This document shows positions 42,179 to 52,000 of a DNA stretch of 64,000 bases, piece after piece; positions within the stretch are counted from its first letter, which is position 1, and each line of letters begins with the position of its first letter. Location: assembly GCA_040954595.2 (NCBI GenBank), contig CM082591.2:3596001-3660000 (forward strand), read 5' to 3'. Origin of the DNA: Balanoglossus misakiensis. Its lineage: Eukaryota; Hemichordata. The notes under the pieces are model-generated. The model saw only the letters and a list, made by a program, of their open reading frames with translations. It was not told where the DNA came from and did no database searches. The position numbers and the translations under genes are program-made.

Positions 42179-43408
42179 TCAGGGTCTAGTCATCCACGAG
42201 AAATTACGGTGAACTGTTTCTGCCAAGAGGCGGTCGAAGGGCCTGTAAAAGTCCTTCAGATCTTGAGTGACTTTCTCGTCAATTGCCGGGTGTTCTCGCC
42301 CCTTGTTCAGGGGCAGACAGTGGTTTCTCGGGAAAGTGACGCAGTGGAGGCCCCTCTCCTCGTTAAACTCGAAATGCTCCTCCCGGAAAAAGTGCTGCAG
42401 GCCCAGGAAGGTTTCGATTCTCTGGAGTTCCGTTGTGGGATCCTCAGATAATCTGTCTCCGTCCACGAGGTGTATTCTCTCGCGGGGGATGTAGTCATAC
42501 CACCGCAGCAGATGCTTGATGTAGACCCCCAAATCGATGATTTCGTTCAGTGTGTCGAGACCCATCTCTCGGTGCATCACAGATTTCTCGAACGTGTCCG
42601 CGATGTACTTGTGCAGGCCGAAGACTTCAATTTCGCTCGTCCGCTTTCGGTTATACTCAAGGTAGTCAGACACCGCCCTGCGCACGGGGTCGCACAAGGA
42701 AATGATGAATTTCGTCTCCTTGGGCAAGTCTTTGGACAAGATCTTCGGGAGGTCGTGCGGCCGGAATAGGTACGACGGGGTCTTCTCCATGGTTACCTGG
42801 TAGGGCGTGGTGTACGGCATCTGTTTGCGGTAAGAGTCGTAGCCGGCCCTGAACGTTTTCGCCGTGTCGAAGAAGTGAACTTCCAGAATCGGCCCGGTTA
42901 TGTTCGGGTGGGTGGTCAGAAAATGCTGCAGGGCTCCCGTGCCGCATTTCCTCACCCCGAGTGTGATGACCTGCGGGAGCCGTTGCAGGCACTCCCGGCG
43001 TTTCATCTCCCCCTTGTCGAGCAAACGTTTCGGCACGTACACTGGCATCCCGGGCTCGTAGCAGGAACTCCCGAACTTGGCCTTCAAGTAGGCGTCTTCC
43101 TCGAAGCTTGCTGGCCACGTGACCTCAATCCTCTCTTCGGCGGTTGGCTCTTCATCCACAAGAGAAGAATACAGATCTTCATCCGAACCATCGGACATGG
43201 ACATGCTCGCCATGACGACCAGTGGATCCTCTGTGGCGCGCGGCCGCGCTGTTTCCATGGAGCGCTGATGGTATCCATCGCTGACATCGACCTTTTGCTC
43301 GGGACACTGCATGTCGATGGACAGGAGGAAGATGGACACGTAACAGGTCGAGACGAGGAGAAGAAAGAGGAGGGAATTCTTCAAGAATAAACATGTCCGG
43401 CCGATCAT
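42179..43408 (-). CDS. Heparan sulfate glucosamine 3-O-sulfotransferase-like, single exon
   Basis: A 409-residue type II Golgi membrane protein. It has a short cytosolic N-terminus, a signal-anchor at about residues 8-31, an acidic variable stem to about 110, then the sulfotransferase domain. Family marks in order are: 5'-phosphosulfate-binding loop GVRKCGTGAL (151-160, Lys154); LEVHFFD (175-181), which holds the Glu that is the catalytic base in HS3ST enzymes; MEKTPSYL (207-214); the 3'-phosphate region CDPVRRAVSDY (239-249, Ser247); ETFLGL; a Cys356-Cys364 pair; and KGREHP (369-374). The family transfers sulfate from PAPS to the 3-OH of glucosamine in heparan sulfate. Two positions differ from the usual GVRKGGTRAL and RDP: Gly replaces Arg in the first and Cys239 replaces the 3'-phosphate-contacting Arg in the second. 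The fold is clear, but normal activity is not assured. Confidence 0.9.
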   Translation of the reverse strand: MIGRTCLFLKNSLLFLLLVSTCYVSIFLLSIDMQCPEQKVDVSDGYHQRSMETARPRATEDPLVVMASMSMSDGSDEDLYSSLVDEEPTAEERIEVTWPASFEEDAYLKAKFGSSCYEPGMPVYVPKRLLDKGEMKRRECLQRLPQVITLGVRKCGTGALQHFLTTHPNITGPILEVHFFDTAKTFRAGYDSYRKQMPYTTPYQVTMEKTPSYLFRPHDLPKILSKDLPKETKFIISLCDPVRRAVSDYLEYNRKRTSEIEVFGLHKYIADTFEKSVMHREMGLDTLNEIIDLGVYIKHLLRWYDYIPRERIHLVDGDRLSEDPTTELQRIETFLGLQHFFREEHFEFNEERGLHCVTFPRNHCLPLNKGREHPAIDEKVTQDLKDFYRPFDRLLAETVHRNFSWMTRP

Positions 43409-43848
43409 CCTTTCCTGTGGACGGACGTTGCTACAGACCTACACGCAGTCTGGTTGTGTCTGTCAACTGTAGTTTCTCTTTCCCTGCAACCTGTCCACGC
43501 ATGTGGCGCCTGTGGTGCCGACATTTCATTGAAAAGAGGACATGCCCAGCCCATAAAATGATAAATGGTCGTCCCTTTTCTCCCAATCTGTGCACAGATT
43601 TGCGCGAGGGGAGCTTACAACTGAATTAGCATAAACATATATGTCGAAACGTTGAATACGAAAAAAGTGTCACTCATCATGTAACATCTGGTCGGGCGTC
43701 GAAAAGCCACCTTAAAATAATCACAATAAAAAAATACATGTGACATGCTGGGATCGTTTCTTCTTTTCCACGATAAAAATTCGTGCTTACATGCAGCACC
43801 AATGCATCAAAGTATTATCATATACACGTTCAAAGGTGTAGTATTTAA

Positions 43849-43989
43849 GCAATAAAACACCCCCAGCCATGGTATATCACGAGATTTTGACCAGTTCACG
43901 ACATATACGCACGAGCGATAGCGAGTGCGTATATGGAGTTGAACTGGTCAAAATCGAGTGGTATACCATGGCTGGGGGTGTTTTATTGC
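43849..43989. repeat. Long imperfect palindrome (hairpin), about 65-bp arms
   Basis: The left arm begins GCAATAAAACACCCCCAGCC and the right arm ends with its reverse complement. The arms also pair through CATGGTATA-CAC, ATTTTGACCAGTTC and ATACGCAC, around a loop near 43914-43922. No coding content. Confidence 0.9.
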
Positions 43990-44160
43990 TATTATATTAT
44001 GCCAGTATATTGAAACTTTGCATAAAACATTTTTAAAAGGAATTTTCTTTAACTATGATATATGACTGTGGTATATGGCTAATATATCACGGTCACGTGT
44101 CGTGTCTCGACCAATCAAATAGCGTGATTTACACCATCAATATACTGGTATAATATAATA
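43990..44160. mobile_element. Putative MITE with 24-bp terminal inverted repeats
   Basis: TATTATATTATGCCAGTATA (from 43990) is matched by its reverse complement, with one mismatch, ending at 44160. The 171-bp element has no coding capacity and directly abuts the palindrome at 43849-43989. The class is not determined because no clear target-site duplication is visible. Confidence 0.6.
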
Positions 44161-44195
44161 CCTGATAACAAGATACCATACTTGAAATTTGAATG

Positions 44196-44201
44196 TTTAT
44201 T
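44196..44201 (-). terminator. Candidate polyadenylation signal of the radical SAM selenoprotein gene
   Basis: AATAAA on the minus strand, about 320 bases beyond the SECIS-like hairpin. The SECIS would thus lie inside a 3' UTR of about 650 bases, before the inverted-repeat elements. Confidence 0.45.
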
Positions 44202-44494
44202 GATGTTATATGAAGCTGCGTATATGTAAACTAATATTGATTTACAAATAATATATATGTGTGTGTAAAAAATAGACAGGTTGAAATTTTGCATTTAACA
44301 CACACATGAAAAAGACACATAAAGTTGACATTTCATTGAATTTTGTCTTACAAACTCACACATACACACGTGTTTACTTGTGTGTGTGATAAAATATACA
44401 CCAGCCATGGAGGTATCGTCTTTTTAAGACTCTTCCTCTGTAAATGGTTACATAAATTTTCAGTGGGTTATTGTTTCACTGGAATGGCCCTAAA

Positions 44495-44600
44495 CAAAAC
44501 TTGTGCTTCCACATCAGAGTGGCATCGAAGATTGGCTACCTATTATTTCAAAGTTTTACGCCAATCTTGTCATAAACTGAGTTGAAAGCAACAAATATGG
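44495..44600 (-). promoter_or_regulatory. SECIS element (selenocysteine insertion sequence)
   Basis: Read on the minus strand, AUGA at 44570-44573 is followed by C and AAGAUUGGC. AAAA lies 12 bases after AUGA, at 44554-44557. After an apical stretch comes GCCAAUCUU, a perfect 9-bp partner of the first arm, then C-GAU with GA at 44525-44526. UGAC opposite CGAU gives the exact U-U, G-A, A-G, N-N quartet of eukaryotic SECIS elements. A possible 4-bp ACUU/AGGU mini-helix in the apical loop would make it form 2. Below the quartet, UCAG/CUGA and GCUUUC/GGAAGC can form helix I. It lies about 275 bases after the in-frame UGA at 44849-44851. Confidence 0.87.
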
Positions 44601-44763
44601 TCTGGCCTCGTAACATCATGATTCATGTCACATATGATTCATATGCTAGACATCGTGACTGAAATTTGTAATTATACTTCACATAAAAGTTACAAACAAT
44701 TGCTGCATTACAAACACCAACGTAAGCTGCCCAAATTGTATACATTTTGGAATTCTGCGAGTA

Positions 44764-44857
44764 CTCTTTTTGAACTCTGACCCCATGACAGCATGGTTAC
44801 TGAGCTCTGACCCCATGACATGCACAGTTACTGTGCAGTGACCCCCTGTCAGCTGCT
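44764..44857 (-). repeat. Three-copy degenerate tandem repeat around the Sec codon
   Basis: On the minus strand TGTCATGGGGTCAGAGCTCA-GTAAC is followed by a second copy ending at about 44764. The coding end TGACAGGGGGTCACTGCACAGTAAC is a third, more diverged copy, so the Sec codon and last residues lie in a repeat unit. TGCACAG-TTA-CTGTGCA at 44821-44837 can also fold as a perfect 7-bp hairpin just after the UGA. Confidence 0.65.
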
Positions 44858-44982
44858 TCCCATACCGGCTGTGCATCCAAAGCAATGGTTGTCAGTTGCG
44901 ATTCTGATATCGTGGAGATCCTCTGCCGATTCAATATCCCATATTGAAAGGAAATTAGATTTCACTTGTCTGTGATGAGCAG
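44828..44982 (-). CDS. Terminal exon of the radical SAM gene, carrying the in-frame Sec UGA
   Basis: The preceding exon ends AAATTG-G followed by GTGAGTA, a strong donor, in phase 1. This exon follows TCTCTTTTAATAG and begins CT, completing an Ala codon. Its frame stays open through WDIESAEDL, RIATDNHCFGC and TAGMGSS to TGA, then six more codons to TAA at 44828-44830. The similarity to the family C-terminus runs across the TGA, because SS-C/U-QG is the family pattern. Without readthrough the protein would lack only seven residues, including the redox residue. Confidence 0.9.
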
Positions 44983-47900
44983 CTATTAAAAGAGACAGAA
45001 ACATTTAGTCATTTTTTTCTGATAGTCCTAAACAGTATTTTGGTGTCTGCAATTCCCTTGTGAAAATGTTCTATAGAATAAACATTATCATACTCACCCA
45101 ATTTCTTTGCACTAACACCAATATCTAGCTGTTGATTCAAATCACAGTCAAACAATTTGCCATTGTAGTTGACACTTAGTGTATTGTAACACATCAGACC
45201 TTCGGCAGTAGTAGGGTTGAAATTACGAACCAACAAATCCATGTACCCTTGCAACTCATTTCTGGAAAGTAAGAGAGGACATTGAACTTTGTCACTTTAT
45301 TTTTATTGTAAAGTCATAATGAATACACGTCCATCTTAACTGTAGCGTGGCAACGAAGCATACACGTTAATCTGATTGATATATGATTTCTTACTGTGTA
45401 TCTCTTTTTGTGTATGTGTGTTTGTGGATGTCTGTATGTATATTTCTTCCTTACCTTCTGTACAGAAAATCGGCGAATCGTTTGATGGGCACATTGGTGA
45501 GTGTGAACAGTCTGTTGAACTCTATCCCGAAAGTCTCCAGCAGTTCTTCCTTGTATTTCTCCTCTAGTTCCTTCTGAGGTGGTGGAAGAAAACCACCTGG
45601 CAAGGTATAATATCATACAGACCATTGGTTGAAACACAGTGAGAAAGTTTTTTGGGGGGACTTACACGAAAGCACAAAAAGTAAAACTGAAAATATTGCG
45701 ATTGTGATGCCAACAAGCCACCATCAGCTGTAACAACGACTACTTACCCAATGGATTATAAATCAAATTGAGCTCCAGACCAGTACCATCTTTGCCGTAT
45801 CCCAACGAATTCAGCACAAGCAAAGCTTGGATACTTTTATCGAATACACCCTGACCCCTCTGCAAGTTGACATTCTTCTTACTGAAAAATAAATACAGGT
45901 AGATTATTTTAATGATACAATGTCAAGTCACACGTATTTATGATTTAACTCATTAGAGTCCCATTGGAAAGCTACTTGCACATATAAATACTTGCTGACA
46001 TCATTTTAGGTACATACCAGAAATTGTTATTGAAATTTTGACTGGTTTTATTCTCTTTCTATGCAAGGTGACAGCAGATCAGAGCAAAAGCACTCGAAAA
46101 TAATCAAAATTACATATTACTCTATTTCATAAAAACGGCATTAAAAACAGAGTAAGATCATTATCATCTACTGGGGGCGCTATAACACAGACAGAAGTTT
46201 GTTTGTTTCTGTGATCAGAACATCTGTCATCATGACTGGGGTGTTTTTAACCAGCCATATGGCAAACAGTCTAACAGGTGTTAATCTGAATAGTTTTTTT
46301 TTTTGCAAAGTCACACTATTTTTATCACTGACTTATAAATACAGAATTCTATTTTTTTTAAATATATGTTTCCCAGAGACTGATTTCCTTCTTCTTGGTA
46401 TATTTACAAAACGTTTTTTTTTTCAATGCTCTAAGTCAAAGCCGATATAAATTAAAGTAGACATTTTTGCTTTATATTTGTACTTAAATTACATTGACAT
46501 ATAATATATATGTAAAAATCAGGAAAATTACAATATTTTAAATTTTGAGTAAACCACTAACTTAAATGTTCACAAAATTTAAAGCAGAAATACTATTGAA
46601 TACAAAAACTGCAATATCTAGTCAGACATTTACCTGTAGCATGGCAACGAGGCAAAAACTTTAATCTGATTGTCAGCTAAGAATTTAGCGGTGTCCTCCT
46701 GACCTGGCTCCAACAATCCTGTCAGATTGCACCTGTCAATCACTTGTTTGCCGAGGTCTCTTCCAGACTTGGCGAGATACCGGAATTCCTGGCACAGCTC
46801 TGGAGCACCCCCTGGCATGAAGAGAAAAATATCCAGACATTTATCACTTATTTTCATATTTTATATTTAATTTTTTTTAATTTTAATTTACACACAAGCT
46901 CAGGCCCCAGACAAAAATGGCAGCTGACAACACTGAAATTCCAATTGGTTTACATCTTGTCAAAAACAAAAATTAGTAAAATTTTTATTGACAAATACTA
47001 AGTTGTGAACCCTAATACATTTATGCATACTACAGATGGTGTGAGCTCAGCACACACATGAAATCGTTATATCAAAATAGTCTGCATAACAAGATGGTCA
47101 CCTAACTAATTTACATACCCTCTAACTTTTGACTTATTTCCCTGGGGTTTATTGTCCTATGTAAACAACTTCAGTTTCCCATAAGACTTCAAAATGCATG
47201 ATTAAATGCCTAGTCATAGCTACTATTCTTGACAATTTCCGACCAGCAAAAAATACATGGGCAGTATATTTCATTATATACTCCATTCTTCACAATAAAA
47301 AATGCAATATCATCATTACCGGTACAGATATTCAAATGAGCCCAGCCCTAGACACTGAAACAGCCCTGACCTGTGATATTGGATAACAGTATTTAATCTA
47401 AGAAAACATAACCTTTGACATCAGACAACATAACCTTTTCAAATTGCACTGGGCAAGTGCCAAAACACAGTCAGACTGTGTCAATAATCTTATCATAAAA
47501 TGTAACAGTGTGTGTAATGTACTTGCTTTTTGTCATAACTGTGTTAAACAACAACTGTCTCGTCTCGTGATCTGGCCATATGTCAAGTCACAATCACTTC
47601 AGAATCTGGTTGCCTGTGTTATGACATAGAACATTTATACCTACAACCACCACAACCATGGAAACTCCAAAGTCTGCACTGGAGGTGACAAGGGGGGGTT
47701 AAAATCACAACATGGAAAGCTATGTGTTTTTACCTGTCAAATCTAATGTATGAATGGATGGACTCTTCCGAAGGAGGTCAATGCACTTTTCAGCTGTTTG
47801 CCTGCTCATCATTTCTTTCCTCTTGGGGGAGGACTCAACATGGCAGTGGTTGCAGGCTTGGTTGCAATACAATCCAATATTCAACTGAAGTACGTCTGTC

Positions 47901-49096
47901 TGTCTTCTCTTCAAGAGACCTTCCACTATAAAAAAATATATAATCATAATTGTATTAGTTAGGATATTAAACTCATTAAACTTTTTTCACATTTTATAAT
48001 TTTTTCTGTTAAAAAGTTTCAGAATGACCCATCATCACTGAAGCTTATGAACTCCCATTTCTTAAACATGGCAAAAATCGGCCATCTTGAAATTGTGTCG
48101 GCCATCTTGAAATTGTGTCGACCATATGAGATTTTCATCACTCACTTAGGTAGTCATTGCAGCAAGCACAGTCAGCTTTCCTCTAAAATATCATTGGATG
48201 ACATTACCTGACATTTCATGCTTCTTCAGCTGTTGTTTAACAAATTCTCTGAAATGCGGCACTCCTAGATTGTGCAATGCTCTCTGCCTTTGCTTTCTCT
48301 CCTCTCGAGTCAGTTTAGCCTGGCCAAGCTTTCTCAGGTTTTCAGCTGTGATTTTGAAGTCCTCGTTTTCTTCCATGTACTTCAGTGTTTCGGGAATTAG
48401 AGAGCCCTGTATACGACGAAAGGATCAATCAATCAATCAATCAACTGGTGATTTAGCAGTAAAGGCAAACCCTACCAACCAAAACAGGTTGCACAACTCA
48501 TAGTTTAAACCTCAAACGTCAATGTGTGATGTTTGAGGTTTAAACTATGAGTTATGCAACCTGTTTTGGTTGGTGAGTAAAGGACCAACGAAAACCAACA
48601 ATGCACAATCGCATATTTTGGACCTTCTATAACAAAGTGAAATTCGTCCTCAAGTAAAGACACGTATGTCAGTTTCACTTTTTTATCACTGGAGCGCCTA
48701 TAACTCTACATCCGATTTTAAACAGATTGTAATTTGTACGGCGTTTCATATCCCAAAACTTTCGTTTATATTGGGGGATTCGGGTGAGGGGTCGCAATTA
48801 ATCCAGTATTAATCCGTTTAGCCTACCTGAGCTCTTTTCTCGAGGTTCTTCAGTCCAATCCATGTTGGTTCTCTACGCGGCGGGGGTTTCTCGGGTCGCT
48901 TGAGTTGGTGTTGGTGCGTGTTGACGTCGGTGTTGTAGTCTGGTAGCTGTGTACTCTTCACGGCTGCTTCGCGCATTTCGCTGGACGTGCTCAAGCGAGA
49001 CGAAGCTATCGGCTGGATGAGCGACAATATGCGAGGAGTCCGACAACATATTGTCATACTTCGCGAAACGTGTCTTTGCGTGAGAAATAACGCCAT
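44828..49096 (-). CDS. arsS-like: ArsS-like radical SAM selenoprotein (DUF3641 family), 8 exons
   Basis: Exons (minus strand): 48827-49096, 48208-48406, 47734-47925, 46634-46811, 45748-45881, 45455-45596, 45098-45261, 44982-44828. All junctions are GT-AG and all phases agree, giving 477 residues. Residues 1-45 are Arg/Ser-rich and nearly free of acids, like a mitochondrial presequence. The radical SAM motif CNQACNHC (CxxxCxxC, Cys177/181/184) binds the 4Fe-4S cluster. Typical family blocks follow: DRCNLTGLLEPGQ, FLPPPQKELEEKY, LTNVPIKRFADF, FNPTTAEGLMC and GKLFDCDLNQQL. The last exon encodes NHCFGCTAGMGSS, then TGA at 44849-44851 (codon 471), then QGVTAQ and TAA. Homologues have Cys or selenocysteine there. 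In cyanobacteria ArsS joins a deoxyadenosyl group to dimethylarsenic. The animal substrate is unknown. Confidence 0.9.
48069..48112. repeat. Two-copy 21-bp tandem repeat
   Basis: CGGCCATCTTGAAATTGTGT occurs twice head to tail, in an intron of the radical SAM gene. Confidence 0.85.
48425..48444. repeat. (AATC)n microsatellite
   Basis: Five AATC units in the first intron of the radical SAM gene, just upstream (in transcript sense) of exon 2. Confidence 0.9.
48474..48574. repeat. Near-perfect hairpin, 44-bp arms and 13-base loop
   Basis: The arm at 48474-48517 pairs with 48531-48574 with a single mismatch (CACAACTC against TATGAGTT-type pairing). It lies in intron 1 of the radical SAM gene, about 70 bases from exon 2, so it would be transcribed as a strong stem-loop. 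Confidence 0.95.
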
Positions 49097-52000
49097 GTTC
49101 AGTCAACGCACTGGCATGAACTTTGAAGTTACGTGACACGCATCCTTATCACGGACTGTGCATATACAATGTGCGCCAAGCTTGGCCCAAAGGAGGAAAA
49201 TATCAGTAACCTTTGGCCAATATCGGATACTATACGGTTCTTTCGTTTTTGTATTAAACGTAAACTGTCGACTGCAGTATCAAACTTTACAAGTAATTTT
49301 GAAACAAGAAATGTGGCCAATTGCAAATTTTACCTAGAAATTATTATCGGTAGGTAGTTTATTACACGTATTAATTTAGATGCAACGATCAACCAATCCA
49401 GGACTTATGCTCTGCCAATGTCTTAGTACGGAATGTAGAAGGGAAAAGGGAACGTGCGAAAGCATGGCTCTTGAGCATGCTTGTATTGTCACAGCGCCCC
49501 CTAGAGGTAAACAGTAAAGAAATACCACATCTATTTGCATATGATGAATCACAACATCTGTTTTAATATGAAGACACAGTAACCTTTTTTCTAGTGTTTG
49601 ACTACAACTGTTGGCTCATTACGGCAACTGGATTAATTTTACTCGAGTTTTTGATTCATATTAAAAGGATATCTGATGTTTCCTCAACAAATAAAGTGAC
49701 CATTACTTCATATTTCAAAAGGAAGAAAAAAACAAACAAGGGGTAAATGAAACAGACCCCATTTCTTTAACAGCGGGCAGAACACACACAATTCAAATAT
49801 AAATACATTTTGATGTCAAGAAAAAAAGGTACAAAATTAAGAAAATAACTGTTCTCCAAAGAAATACACTTTGAAATTGCAAAAAATGTATGTCTATCGA
49901 GGAAAAATCACTGTGGTCGATTACATCACAATGGAGAGGAAGACAGAACTGTTTTTAAGAGAAAAATAATACGCAAAGCCCAAATTCCCTTACAACCCTG
50001 TGCACTGTCATCCAGCTATCAGATCACTGGGTACACAAGTTGCCAATGTCTACTACACATTTTGTCCTCGAGATTTATAAATCCTCTTTTGTCAATGATC
50101 TGTCAGTAAAGTTCTCACGACAAATCAACCCCTACTTTAGATGAGCTGAACGTTTTCTTGACAAAACACAAGTATGACCTGCCCCTCTCTCTTTTTTTAC
50201 TTTTTTATTGTTAATTTCTGAGAAAGAATTAAGCAGGCTTTAATACAATACACACATCTATAGAAAGGTGCCAAAACATTGGAAATGTACAAGAAGATAG
50301 GCGACCTGTTTCACCCTGCACATGTAAGTGGAATCGCCCAGCTCCTTTGAAACTGGTTCAGACCATTTCGACAAACAGGGTAAGATAAAGGAATGATGTA
50401 CAATGTCAAGTCTGCAAATCACTGAGCCATGACATTGAAATGCTCATGGCCAAGTCTTTTATTTTTCTTCTTTGAACAACATGTTTTTGCTAATACCAAG
50501 CAACAATCTCTGATTATGACACATCACTTCTATTTTATACTTATGTAGGTTCATTACAGAGACTTGCTACTTCCCTAAATACATACATTTTATAACATGT
50601 TATGTAGCTACCCCCCTCCCCTCCCACTGCTTCCCTCCCTATCTCTTCCCCCTTACAACTCCAAAGAGGGGACTCGCTCAACCCTCTTTCATTACCAGTT
50701 CTGCTTCGTCGAAAGACACTCTCAACTTTACTTTTTTAAGCTTTTTTCCTCTTACACAAATCTGGAACACAGATTTGGGTTCATAAGTTTACAAGTTGTT
50801 AGTTCTTTTTTTCAACTTTTTTTTTCTAGTTTTATAGTTTACAGTTGCACTAAGAATCAGTGCAGATTTTTGTTCAGAGCACACTGCACTTGCATTAATG
50901 AATATACAAGCTCACATCAAACGCTAGTCAGCCATGGAAAAAAATCCCACTGTAAACTTTCATAATGCCTTTGCTTTTTTTTTTCGTTTACATTATAAAC
51001 TAATTATTAATTTCAAATTACAATGCCTCAAGTTCGTATCCCAGGTAAGATGGATTAGGCATTGGGTTAGACTGAATATGTTGCAGAATTAATACTATAC
51101 AAGGTTGTCATGAGTTTACTTTTGCCAAAAATTGATAAAACAAGAGCTTCGGGTTCTATAGCTTTGCGTGTGAGACTGATTGTGCCAACAATTGAAATTT
51201 CAATCAGTAATTAGTCTGTGAATTGTTACTTTTCAAAAAAGGATTTGCGGAGCTATTTTTCACTGACGCCACAATTGCGCATGTAACTGGCGAGTATATG
51301 TACAAGAACTTTAAGTTTGCTCTGGTTGCATTACTATGATCTGGACCAAGTTGGCTTTACTATTAGACATATGCACTTTTGTGTCCAAACTAAGGGGCCC
51401 TTTCTCAACACAGGTGCAACAGTCTGTCCTGTAGTTTGCTACAAAGTACCTCAGAAGTTTAACATATGAAAACAAAGTGCAACAGTCATGTGTAATTTGT
51501 TACAACGTACCTCAAAGGTTTCACTAAATGATACAAAGTTGCAACTTCCTAGTCCCCTTTTTTTAAACAATGGAAACATAGTTGCAACTTGTTACAGAGA
51601 ATCTCAAATCTTGCCTTTGCCTCAGACAATGTAGCTAAGTTACAATTTGCATTCAAATGTAACTTGTTAGACATTAACATCTGGTGCTTGTGTGAGTCAA
51701 CCATCTCAGAGAATTATATAGTGATAATATACAAAGAAGTATTGCTCTGGTGTTCTGCAGGATAATGGTATTAAACATTACCACAAAACCCTCCCCCGCT
51801 TCCCCACACAGGAAATCTAAAGTCATCTCAACCACAAGTGAAATAGTCCGCTGAGTACAGACATCTTGAAATGTGTGAAAATCAACTTCATCATCTTGAC
51901 CAGTTGTTATATTACAGGTTGAAATACACAAAGCAAATATACAAAACAATTCATGAAAGTAGTAAAAATAAGAGTCAATTTGAGAGAAGTGTTAGCTTGC

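Noticed and set aside
42666-43390. Long frames antisense to and overlapping the sulfotransferase
   Set aside because: They are shadows of its GC-rich codons; only the 409-codon frame has the sulfotransferase motifs.
44679-44885. 68-codon minus-strand frame MLWMHSRYGK... over the Sec exon
   Set aside because: It is in another frame from the spliced gene and has no homology; the exon frame across the UGA matches the family instead.
45009-45090. Continuation of radical SAM exon 7 to a TGA at 45009 as the true C-terminus
   Set aside because: A strong donor at 45097 joins in phase to an exon with the family's HCFGCTAG motif, whereas the continuation lacks that motif.
48873-49139. Alternative minus-strand frame overlapping exon 1 of the radical SAM gene
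   Set aside because: Only the frame starting at 49096 joins in phase with exon 2 and gives a presequence-like N-terminus in a good start context.
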